From Promethearchaeia archaeon (GTDB lineage Archaea; Asgardarchaeota; Lokiarchaeia; Sigyniarchaeales; SOKP01): a stretch of DNA of 11,732 bases. The notes below the pieces were generated by a model. That model was not told the origin of the DNA and did no database searches. It was given only the letters and a program-made list of their open reading frames with translations. The DNA is taken from positions 1-11,732 of the forward strand of contig JAHQWS010000006.1 of assembly GCA_029856295.1 (NCBI GenBank). The letters are read 5' to 3'. Shown in pieces: positions 1 through 6,093 of this stretch. Every line of letters starts with the position of its first letter. Position 1 is the first letter of the stretch. Position numbers and translations under genes: made by a program.

Positions 1-7
1 TGATTAT

Positions 8-679
8 ATGGCTGATATAGGTGAAATAATTGTAACAGCTACCCTATTTATTATCTATGGTATCTTTTTATTTTATGATATATTCAGGAGAGGAGAGAAA
101 TGGGGATTTCTGGCTTATATTGCGGCACTAGTTCCTATTAATTATCTCTGGTTTTTAGGTACTGATATATTGCTAGTATACGCAATTCTTTTTATGTTAT
201 GGAATGTATGTTTACTACGCGACCTTTTTTTTGTATATGGGAAAAGTAGAGAATACGACGATATACTACTTTTTCTCGGATTAGGTATACTGGTTCAAGT
301 TGTACTTACAGCAATCTTACCAGCTAATCAAATGAATCCCCATATGCAACAAAATACGACTGCCTGGGCGTATTTTTACTTTCCAGATGTGTATACTGCT
401 AGTTATGGAATAGAATCATGGGTAAACTCTAGTATTTTATTAGGTTTTAGACTTGCGGCGACATTAATGGTTATTCTTACAATCTGGCCTATGATAGTAG
501 ATTTAAAAGGCAGCGATGAGCATATAAGCTTATTGGCTTTAGTAATAGTAGATCTGATATTTGTACTTCCCTTCCTCTGGTTAGCTTTCATTTGGATGGG
601 AGGGATAGGTTGGCCATTGACTTTTCTATTTGCGGTGATTTTGCTAATTATTTTATTAATTTTAACAAGAGAGAAATAA
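8..679 (+). CDS. Polytopic membrane protein of unknown function, about seven helices
   Basis: I do not recognise a family. The 223-residue product is strongly hydrophobic, with likely membrane helices near residues 5-26, 32-51, 53-77, 84-105, 141-166, 173-197 and 200-220. One long loop (about 106-140) is rich in Asn, Gln, Tyr and Trp and is the likeliest site of interaction outside the membrane. There is no signal peptide distinct from the first helix and no enzyme motif that I can identify. The reading frame stays open to the left edge of the window (two codons before the ATG), so the true start could lie upstream; the ATG is simply the first one visible and gives a sensible short N-terminus before helix 1. 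A T-rich tract after the stop may end the transcript. It is probably independent of radA, which has its own TATA-like box. Seven helices resemble carotenoid/rhodopsin-like or small transporter topologies, but no retinal-lysine motif is evident, so I give no function. Confidence 0.75.
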   Translation: MADIGEIIVTATLFIIYGIFLFYDIFRRGEKWGFLAYIAALVPINYLWFLGTDILLVYAILFMLWNVCLLRDLFFVYGKSREYDDILLFLGLGILVQVVLTAILPANQMNPHMQQNTTAWAYFYFPDVYTASYGIESWVNSSILLGFRLAATLMVILTIWPMIVDLKGSDEHISLLALVIVDLIFVLPFLWLAFIWMGGIGWPLTFLFAVILLIILLILTREK

Positions 680-709
680 TTTCTAATTAATTTTCTTTTA
701 TTTTTTTAA
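680..709 (+). terminator. T-rich tract, possible archaeal terminator
   Basis: Right after the stop of the membrane-protein gene the plus strand runs into several T-rich stretches, including a run of seven T near 700. Archaeal RNA polymerase can terminate at oligo-T tracts without a hairpin. In such AT-rich DNA this could also be chance. Confidence 0.3.
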
Positions 710-735
710 TCTTGATATTAATTTTTTAATTGGTA

Positions 736-749
736 TTTTTATATATTAA
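736..749 (+). promoter_or_regulatory. Candidate TATA box for radA
   Basis: A T-run followed by alternating TATATATT sits about 60 bases before the radA ATG. With the usual archaeal distance of about 26 bases from TATA centre to start site, transcription would begin near 770 and leave a leader of roughly 33 bases. That leader contains GATGAG about 8 bases before the ATG, a weak Shine-Dalgarno-like element. Assigned by eye only. Confidence 0.35.
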
Positions 750-802
750 TATAGGGAATTAAATGATAATCTAATTTAAAAGCATAAAGATGAGAGTTTA
801 AT

Positions 803-1801
803 ATGGCAAAGAAAAAAACTGAAAAAGATGAGGAACAAGAACTTGAAGAGTCATATTCTCAAAAAGTATATACCTTAAAGGATTTGCCAGGAGTCGGAGA
901 TGCAACTTTAAAGAAATTAAAGGATGCTGGTATCCTTTCTATAAGAACGCTTGCTATGATGCCTAAAGCAAAACTAATGGATGATGCGGGTATCGGAGAA
1001 AAAACAGCAGACAAGTTGATAAAAATGGCCCAAGATATAGAAAAGATGAGTTTTCTGTCTGCTGATGCAATATGGGAAAAAAGAAAGAGCTTAAAAAAGT
1101 TAACTTCAGGGAGTCAAAATTTAGATGATTTATTGGGAGGGGGGTTTGAACCAGGAGCAGTCACAGAGATTTTTGGAGAGTATAGAACTGGAAAAACTCA
1201 AATTGTTCATCAACTTTGTGTAAATGTCCAATTACCTAATGAGCAAGGAGGTCTTGATGGGAATGCTTTATATATTGATACAGAGGGAACATTTAGGCCC
1301 GAACGAATTATCCAAATGGCTGATGCTAGGGATTTAGATTATAATCAGATATTAAAGAATATTACAGTAGGAAGAGCTTATACTTCTGACCATCAAATTC
1401 TTCTTGCGAGAGATGCATCCAAAATTATAGAAGATAGAAATATTAAATTAATTATTGTTGATTCGCTAATCAGTCACTTTCGAAGTGAATATATTGGTAG
1501 AGGGACTTTAGCTTCAAGACAACAGATATTAAATAGTCATATTCACGATTTATTAAGATTAACCGAATCTTACGATGAATTAGCCGTCATAGTTACAAAT
1601 CAAGTATCTTCTAGGCCAGATGTATTTTATGGTAACCCTATTATTCATACTGGAGGTCATATAGTTGCTCATGGGGCCACAATTAGAATATTTCTTAGAA
1701 AAGGCAAGGGTGAACAAAGAGTAGCTAAAGTGATTGATGCTCCTCACCTACCCGAACAAGATGCTATTTTTTCAATAACAGAAGATGGGATAACAGACTA
1801 A
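803..1801 (+). CDS. radA: DNA repair and recombination protein RadA
   Basis: RadA is the archaeal RecA/Rad51 recombinase: it forms ATP-dependent filaments on single-stranded DNA and catalyses strand exchange. The 332-residue product has the usual family length and order. A charged N-terminal tail (1-20) is followed by a helix-hairpin-helix DNA-binding domain with PGVGDATL (29-36) and GIGEKTA (63-69). The polymerisation motif has Phe84 and Ala87 (FLSA). The ATPase core has Walker A GEYRTGKT (125-132), catalytic Glu161 in DTEGTFRPER (159-168) and Walker B ending in D220. Loop L1 surrounds GRGTLASRQQ (near 232-241); loop L2 follows TNQVSSRPD. The C-terminus has the typical LRKGKG and DAPHLPE blocks. 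The Walker A residues Arg-Thr match eukaryotic Rad51/Dmc1 rather than the Gly-Ser common in archaeal RadA. The start is the first ATG in frame and gives a standard N-terminus. Gene identity is near certain. Confidence 0.97.
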   Translation: MAKKKTEKDEEQELEESYSQKVYTLKDLPGVGDATLKKLKDAGILSIRTLAMMPKAKLMDDAGIGEKTADKLIKMAQDIEKMSFLSADAIWEKRKSLKKLTSGSQNLDDLLGGGFEPGAVTEIFGEYRTGKTQIVHQLCVNVQLPNEQGGLDGNALYIDTEGTFRPERIIQMADARDLDYNQILKNITVGRAYTSDHQILLARDASKIIEDRNIKLIIVDSLISHFRSEYIGRGTLASRQQILNSHIHDLLRLTESYDELAVIVTNQVSSRPDVFYGNPIIHTGGHIVAHGATIRIFLRKGKGEQRVAKVIDAPHLPEQDAIFSITEDGITD

Positions 1802-1818
1802 ATAAATTGGTTATGACT

Positions 1819-1836
1819 ATATTTATATTATAAATA
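1819..1836 (+). promoter_or_regulatory. Candidate TATA box for the nitroreductase/MBL pair
   Basis: An A/T-only block with TTTATATTATAAAT lies about 75 bases before the nitroreductase ATG. Transcription from it would give a leader of about 50 bases that includes the Shine-Dalgarno-like GGAGAT. The block could also be AT background. Confidence 0.3.
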
Positions 1837-1890
1837 AGAAAACTTTTACCAATTCTATTCATTATTAAAATCTATAACTAACATTTTTTC

Positions 1891-1896
1891 GGAGAT
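1891..1896 (+). promoter_or_regulatory. Shine-Dalgarno-like site of the nitroreductase gene
   Basis: GGAGAT lies ten bases before the ATG at 1907 and matches most of the archaeal anti-Shine-Dalgarno complement (GGAGGTGAT). It supports that ATG as the start, so the protein begins just ahead of the first iron-sulfur motif. Confidence 0.5.
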
Positions 1897-1906
1897 TATA
1901 ATAAAA

Positions 1907-2719
1907 ATGTCAATCTTAGGAATTGATTACGAGAAATGTATAAATTGTGGATTATGTGTAAGAGAATGTCCAAGACGTTTTCATGAAAATAAAGAGAGTG
2001 ATAAAATTATTTATCAGGATCCTTCTAATTCTTGCATCCTTTGTGGCCACTGCATTGCAATTTGCCCAGAAAATGCCATTTTATATGAGAAATTAGGAGA
2101 TTATCCTTATATCTTCGATGGAATAGAAGATATTAGTAATTATCTATCCTATGAAAAAATATTTAATTTTCTACGAGCAAACCGCTCAATAAGACATTAT
2201 AAAAATGAGAAAGTTCCTGAAGTTATACTAAGACAAGTTGTTAGAGCAATGGAATGTGCTCCTACTGGTGCAAATGTGAGAGCAGAAAAAATTACAATTC
2301 TTTCTGATCCACAAAAAATAAAGTCTTTATCTAATGTAGTCCTAGAGGAACTTCTTAAAAATCCTGCTACTAGGTCACGTTGGGAAGAATCATTTGAAGT
2401 TCGTAAAAGATTCTACGATAATCCGATATATTTTGATGCTCCACATGTTATTATAATACATAGTTTAGGAAATACATCCATTGAACATTATAATATTGGA
2501 AATATAATTACATATGGAAGATTAGCAGCTCAATCTTTAGGGCTAGGAACTTGTTATAATGGTTGGACTCAAATGGCTTTTGAAAAAAATCCTAAATTGA
2601 CAAAAGTTGCAGGCGTGAGAGGTAAAAGCTGGGGGGTTATCACAATAGGGTATCCAAGCGTTAAATATCTTCGTTGTCCCCCTCGATCCTTTAAAAAAAT
2701 AAAAGGTCTGAAAAGCTAA
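1907..2719 (+). CDS. Ferredoxin-nitroreductase fusion protein
   Basis: This is a flavin-dependent oxidoreductase with its own electron-transfer domain; the substrate is unknown. Residues 7-60 form a two-cluster ferredoxin domain: C11, C14, C17, C21 followed by Pro, then C43, C46, C49, C53 followed by Pro, which is the signature of two [4Fe-4S] clusters. After a linker, residues from about 88 onward match the nitroreductase/FMN fold, with RSIRHYKNEKVP (93-104), the FMN-contact APTGAN (118-123), and later GRLAAQSLGLGTCYNGW and a final GYP...RCPPR block. Family members with this fusion take electrons from reduced ferredoxin-type carriers to FMN and then to a small electrophile. The stop overlaps the start of the next gene by one base (TAATG), so the two are probably translationally coupled. 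No signal peptide; cytosolic. Fusion architecture is certain; the substrate is not. Confidence 0.9.
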   Translation: MSILGIDYEKCINCGLCVRECPRRFHENKESDKIIYQDPSNSCILCGHCIAICPENAILYEKLGDYPYIFDGIEDISNYLSYEKIFNFLRANRSIRHYKNEKVPEVILRQVVRAMECAPTGANVRAEKITILSDPQKIKSLSNVVLEELLKNPATRSRWEESFEVRKRFYDNPIYFDAPHVIIIHSLGNTSIEHYNIGNIITYGRLAAQSLGLGTCYNGWTQMAFEKNPKLTKVAGVRGKSWGVITIGYPSVKYLRCPPRSFKKIKGLKS

Positions 2720-3444
2720 TGAGTCAAATTAAAGTTACGGTTCTAATTGACGATTTAAATGGGGCGATGAATAACTTTTCTTTGTCATATGGTTTTGCAG
2801 CTTTAATCGAGTTAAATGGTAAAAAAATTTTATTTGATGCCGGAACAAAAATAGATCCTCTTTTAAAAAACCTCATAACTTATGGAGTTGGAGCCAATGA
2901 GATAGACGCAGTTATACTTAGCCATAACCATAACGATCATACTGATGGATTACCGGGCATATTAAAGGAAAACCATAATGTCCCCGTATATGTACACAAG
3001 GACTGGGACAAACCCGCCAATTTTAAGGGCTTTCAAGTACCGATTAAAAATAGAGTAGAAGTTCAAAATGCAGGACAAATTAAGCAACTATCTCCAAATA
3101 TTCTCTTAACTAATTCTTATTACTCTTCTGACTATGGTGGCGTATATGAACACGCCTGTTATATTAAAGCTTCGAATTCGTATATATTATTATGTGGCTG
3201 TTGCCATCCTGGACTTAATCGGTTTCTACAAGATAGAAATAAATTAGGAATACCTGAAAGTTCCAATTTGCACATAATAGGAGGTTTGCACGGTTTTAAA
3301 TTTAGCCAACAAGAAGCTAAAAAACTTTTACCAATATTAAATTCCATTACATTATTTCACTGTACATTGAACGTAAAAACATTTCGAGAGCAGTTTGGTG
3401 AAATCTGTCGCGTTGGTATTGTAGGAAAAGTGATGAATTTTTAA
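2719..3444 (+). CDS. Metallo-beta-lactamase-fold hydrolase (COG1237-like)
   Basis: The 241-residue product is a single-domain MBL-fold protein. The metal-binding motif is H69-N-H71-N-D73-H74, preceded by LFDAG (38-42). Further likely ligands are H163 in CCHPG (161-165), H191 in GGLHGF (188-193) and H214 in HCT (214-216). This order, with an N-terminal DAG, an internal C-x-H-x-G and GG-x-H, fits the group annotated as 7,8-dihydropterin-6-methyl-4-(beta-D-ribofuranosyl)-aminobenzene-5'-phosphate synthase, proposed to act in tetrahydromethanopterin synthesis. That name is carried over many divergent homologues, so the true substrate is open. The gene starts inside the stop codon of the nitroreductase (TAATG), implying coupled translation and perhaps a joint pathway. 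It ends 24 bases before the convergent OsmC-like gene. Confidence 0.85.
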   Translation: MSQIKVTVLIDDLNGAMNNFSLSYGFAALIELNGKKILFDAGTKIDPLLKNLITYGVGANEIDAVILSHNHNDHTDGLPGILKENHNVPVYVHKDWDKPANFKGFQVPIKNRVEVQNAGQIKQLSPNILLTNSYYSSDYGGVYEHACYIKASNSYILLCGCCHPGLNRFLQDRNKLGIPESSNLHIIGGLHGFKFSQQEAKKLLPILNSITLFHCTLNVKTFREQFGEICRVGIVGKVMNF

Positions 3445-3468
3445 AAAAAATTTTGTGAGATATAAAGA

Positions 3469-3927
3469 TTAAATTTCAACATTCACATTAACTTCTATTC
3501 CCTGTCTTACTGACTCGGTTATGATACAAGTTTCCTCAAAAAACATGTTTTCATTTTTCATTCTCTTGATGCACTGATTTATTCTTTTAAGGGTTGCGAG
3601 ATCATTTGATTTTGGTACAATTTTCACATCAATTTTATCTACTCTAATGTAACCTTTTTCGATTTTTTTAAAAGAAACCTCCGCATGAGCTTCTAAGTCA
3701 TCAATAGTTAAATTCCTTTTATTTAAGCAAAAGAGAAAACTAGCATTTAAACAACCTAATAATGCCATGGCAAGGAGCTGTGCGGCGTCAGGACCCCATA
3801 TTTGGGATTTTTCATCCAATGTCTCGTCAATAAAAAGTTCTTTTAGTTTATTATACCCAAGATTGACCTTGAAAATCATATCCTTCTCTAATTTCATATC
3901 TACTATTGGATTTTCTTCACGAACCAT
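3469..3927 (-). CDS. OsmC-like protein, copy 1
   Basis: OsmC/Ohr proteins are small dimeric thiol peroxidases that use two cysteines. This 152-residue copy shows the family core: GPDAAQLLAMALLGC (45-59) with Cys59 at the start of the central helix and a further Cys67, then a strand region KGYIRVDKIDVKI, then ETCIITESVRQGIEV (132-146) with Cys134 at the usual second-cysteine position. Both candidate redox cysteines (59 and 134) are present, so an active peroxidase is plausible. The canonical Cys-Pro at the second site is replaced by Cys-Ile, and the canonical catalytic Arg was not located, so other OsmC-fold chemistry is possible. Unlike copies 2-4 it has Val21 and Leu31 where they have a cysteine pair. 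It is the last of four tandem relatives and converges with the MBL gene. GTGATTT ahead of the start is a modest ribosome-binding site. Confidence 0.8.
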   Translation of the reverse strand: MVREENPIVDMKLEKDMIFKVNLGYNKLKELFIDETLDEKSQIWGPDAAQLLAMALLGCLNASFLFCLNKRNLTIDDLEAHAEVSFKKIEKGYIRVDKIDVKIVPKSNDLATLKRINQCIKRMKNENMFFEETCIITESVRQGIEVNVNVEI

Positions 3928-3998
3928 TTTAAATCACAGTTAACATTTTTTTAATTATTAGAATTATTTTATTTTTTACAATTAGGAGATTATTTAGT

Positions 3999-4436
3999 TT
4001 AATAATCAAGGTTTACTTCTACGTTTATACCTTCTCGCACCGCCTGAGTAACTATACAATATTGTTCAAACATCTTTTTACATTGGTCTGCTCGTTTTTT
4101 CACATCAGGATCATCAATTATCGGTTTAATATTCACATCTATTTTTTTTACTCTCCAAAACCCTTTTTGATTTTTTGCGATGGTTATTTCTGCTTCAGCT
4201 TTTAAATCATCTACATTGAATTTCCTTTTTTTTAAGCAAAAAATGAAACTTGCGCTCAGACAGCCCATAACCGCCAATCCCAACATCCTTGATGGATTCG
4301 GCCCTAACATATCTACTTCTTCAGGATGCTCTTCATCGATATAGCAATCTTTTACTTTCATTTCGCCAAAATCGCATTTAAATAACATCCCTTGGTCTAA
4401 GGTTAAGCTAACCTTGGTTTTCATTTCCTCGAACAT
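3999..4436 (-). CDS. OsmC-like protein, copy 2
   Basis: This 145-residue paralogue is closest to copy 1: compare MGCLSASFIFCLKKR (57-71) with the copy-1 block LGCLNASFLFCLNKR. It keeps GPNPSRMLGLAV (45-56), first cysteine Cys59, and second cysteine Cys127 in QYCIVTQAVREGI (125-137), so the two-cysteine thiol-peroxidase layout is intact. It also carries Cys21 and Cys31 in the N-terminal strand region, a pair shared in position with copies 3 and 4 but absent from copy 1. Its PSRML block bridges to copies 3 and 4 (PSRLL, RSRFF), making it intermediate in the series. The gap to copy 1 is 71 bases and to copy 3 is 105 bases, the widest in the array; this gap could hold a promoter. Cytosolic, no signal peptide. 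Family membership is good; substrate unknown. Confidence 0.8.
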   Translation of the reverse strand: MFEEMKTKVSLTLDQGMLFKCDFGEMKVKDCYIDEEHPEEVDMLGPNPSRMLGLAVMGCLSASFIFCLKKRKFNVDDLKAEAEITIAKNQKGFWRVKKIDVNIKPIIDDPDVKKRADQCKKMFEQYCIVTQAVREGINVEVNLDY

Positions 4437-4541
4437 AATATTATCAATTTTTTTTAGAAATTTCGTGTTAATTATACACTTTTTAATATTTTTATCAAAT
4501 ATTTTGCCTTTTTAATGTTTTTATAATAAAAGATAGGATTT

Positions 4542-5000
4542 TCATATGGCAAATTCAAAATCGATTACGATAGGCATCTTGACTGCCCTTTCATTACAAG
4601 CTTTTTCATAAAAATTCAAACATCTTTTTATATTATCAAGTAGAACTTTATCTATTTTATTTGGATTCAGTTTAATAGTAATCGAATCGATGTTAAGTAG
4701 TCCCTTCTCATCAGTGATTATATAAAATTCGGCTTCAGTCATTAATTCCTCTAATCTTAATCCCTTTTGTTTAATACATAATGCTAAACCAGAGTCTAAG
4801 CAAGTTAAAACTGATTTAGTAAGCAACCTTGAGGGATCTTCCTCAATTAAAACAGATTCTTCAAGGTTAAATTCTTCAGTTAGACAATCTTTTAATTTTT
4901 TACCCTCTAATTCGCATGTAAATTTAAATTCAGGAGAACTTAATTTTGAATCCAGTTTTTCTTTTAAATCCTCGTATACTTTATTGAGATCTTCAAACAT
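4542..5000 (-). CDS. Divergent OsmC-like protein, copy 3
   Basis: This 152-residue protein aligns with copies 1 and 2 over its whole length but has drifted. The Gly-Pro before the central helix is replaced (EEDPSRLL, 53-60), and the first cysteine sits in LTCLDSGLALC (65-75; Cys67 and Cys75) instead of a Gly-Cys. A cysteine remains near the second site, Cys135 in EKACNERAVKMP (132-143), so two-cysteine chemistry is still possible though its surroundings differ from OsmC consensus. An extra charged N-terminal helix (about 1-22) is shared only with copy 4. Cys29 and Cys39 form the spaced pair also seen in copies 2 and 4. On its own I would call it an uncharacterised protein; its OsmC relationship rests on the neighbour series. 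It may be a non-catalytic or specialised paralogue. Confidence 0.7.
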   Translation of the reverse strand: MFEDLNKVYEDLKEKLDSKLSSPEFKFTCELEGKKLKDCLTEEFNLEESVLIEEDPSRLLTKSVLTCLDSGLALCIKQKGLRLEELMTEAEFYIITDEKGLLNIDSITIKLNPNKIDKVLLDNIKRCLNFYEKACNERAVKMPIVIDFEFAI

Positions 5001-5059
5001 GATACTACTTATCTATAATTTGTTTATTAAGTGATTTTTCAAATATTTTATTATATCAA

Positions 5060-5446
5060 TTAAAATGGTGATATTTTAATCTTCTTAGAGTAATTAATAA
5101 CTTTTTTTGGATCTACTTTTATAGTAATTGATTTGACGTGTAATAAATTATTTTTGTCTTTTATTATAATAAAATCGGCTTCAGTGCAAATTTCCTCCAT
5201 TTTTAACTTTTTTTGTTTTATGCATAATTCCAAACCGACTTCTAAACAAGTTAACACAGATTTGGAAAAGAACCTTGAACGATCTTCGGCTTTTAATTCG
5301 GATTCCTCTTTATAAAAATATTCAGTGATACACTCTCTTAATTTATTACCATTAATTTCACATGTGAACTTGAATCCCGGATCGGATAATTTTGAGTTTA
5401 CAGATACCTTTATATGTTCATACATTTTATTTAGTCCATCAATCAT
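5060..5446 (-). CDS. Divergent OsmC-like protein, copy 4, C-terminally truncated
   Basis: At 128 residues this copy is clearly a sister of copy 3: both share LNKxYE, SKLS, FKFTCE, the EES block, and SVLTCLxxGLxLCIKQK. It keeps Cys67 and Cys75 in the central helix and the Cys29/Cys39 pair, but ends soon after the VDPKKV segment (111-116). It therefore lacks the last 30 or so residues, which in copy 3 hold the second redox cysteine. A run of seven A in the coding strand (plus-strand 5102-5108) sits exactly where similarity to copy 3 falls off, so a frameshift is possible. I chose the ATG at 5446 over an in-frame GTG at 5458: the GTG lies inside AGGTGGGAT, which reads as the ribosome-binding site five bases before the ATG. 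It may be a decaying gene or a shortened regulatory partner. Confidence 0.65.
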   Translation of the reverse strand: MIDGLNKMYEHIKVSVNSKLSDPGFKFTCEINGNKLRECITEYFYKEESELKAEDRSRFFSKSVLTCLEVGLELCIKQKKLKMEEICTEADFIIIKDKNNLLHVKSITIKVDPKKVINYSKKIKISPF

Positions 5447-5451
5447 TATCG

Positions 5452-5460
5452 ATCCCACCT
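5452..5460 (-). promoter_or_regulatory. Ribosome-binding site that decides the copy-4 start
   Basis: On the minus strand AGGTGGGAT ends five bases before the ATG at 5446 and resembles the archaeal GGAGGTGAT consensus. The alternative GTG start falls within it, which argues against that longer start. Confidence 0.55.
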
Positions 5461-5488
5461 TATTTTTTCCAAATCTTAAGGATTATAA

Positions 5489-6073
5489 TTAATTTTTTTC
5501 GATCTTCTTTAAATGATAATGTCTAGATAAATGAAAACACAATCCTAAAAAATAAATGAGAGAAATTAGGATATATTCAAAAGCAAGTAAAATAATAAAT
5601 ACCATCATTAAAACAAATAATAGCGCTTCTATAATTAAGGCCAGTTTACTGTTATAGTATTTGAAATCGAAAAAGCTTGCTCCATTTTTGTACTGAGTTA
5701 AAATTTTTAATAGATTTTCCTCTTCTTCTTTTGACATGAATAGTCTTGGTCCAAAAGTCTTTTTAGGAAAATAAAGAAGATTGGTCCCCCAGTCAAACAT
5801 ATCTACCATCACATGCGTAAAATAAGCAAATCCACTAATTACTAATGCCGGCCAAGAGATAAGTAGACCTAAAACAATGATGATGATACTTGGAATAATA
5901 CTATGTGAAATTAGATTTCGATGGTTTTGGTCTTTGGCATATCTGGAAAAAAATACATCAAAATCGCTTAAAAACGCGAAAAACACAATTCCTGCGAATT
6001 CAAAAAAGCAAAAACCAAAGTAATAGTTAAAAATAGAAGCAATTATAACTCCAATAGCGAAATGACTATTAAT
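5489..6073 (-). CDS. Membrane-bound metal-dependent hydrolase (YdjM/DUF457-like), probable ATT start
   Basis: The product matches the membrane metal-dependent hydrolase family related to YdjM, whose role is poorly known. Numbering from the proposed ATT start: N-terminal His4 in NSHFAIG (2-8), S-D37-F-D39, H51-R-N-L-I-S-H57-S58, and HVMVDMFDW (87-95) with His87, Asp91 and Asp94 as likely metal ligands. Membrane segments lie near 5-35, 59-83, 143-162 and 164-181. The first standard start codon in frame is a GTG at 5986, which would give 165 residues and discard the conserved N-terminal His and first helix. The frame stays open for 29 more codons to an ATT preceded by AGGGGAT about ten bases upstream, all within the 20-base gap after pfkB. 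I therefore extend the gene to the ATT (194 residues). It likely shares a transcript with the kinase. The family call is fairly firm; the start is inference. Confidence 0.72.
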   Translation of the reverse strand: MNSHFAIGVIIASIFNYYFGFCFFEFAGIVFFAFLSDFDVFFSRYAKDQNHRNLISHSIIPSIIIIVLGLLISWPALVISGFAYFTHVMVDMFDWGTNLLYFPKKTFGPRLFMSKEEEENLLKILTQYKNGASFFDFKYYNSKLALIIEALLFVLMMVFIILLAFEYILISLIYFLGLCFHLSRHYHLKKIEKN

Positions 6074-6093
6074 ATGTATAACTATCCCCTACT

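Noticed and set aside
403..591. Antisense open frame inside the membrane-protein gene
   Set aside because: It lies opposite a clear hydrophobic coding frame, has no ribosome-binding site and shows no recognisable motif.
3159..3347. Antisense open frame opposite the MBL-fold gene
   Set aside because: The sense strand carries the metal-binding His and GG-x-H motifs; the antisense frame is a by-product.
5133..5315. Plus-strand open frame opposite OsmC-like copy 4
   Set aside because: The minus strand has clear paralogy to copy 3; the plus frame has no start signal and no homology that I can see.
5456..5458. GTG start for OsmC-like copy 4
   Set aside because: The GTG sits inside the AGGTGGGAT ribosome-binding site of the ATG at 5446, and the extra four residues have no counterpart in copy 3.
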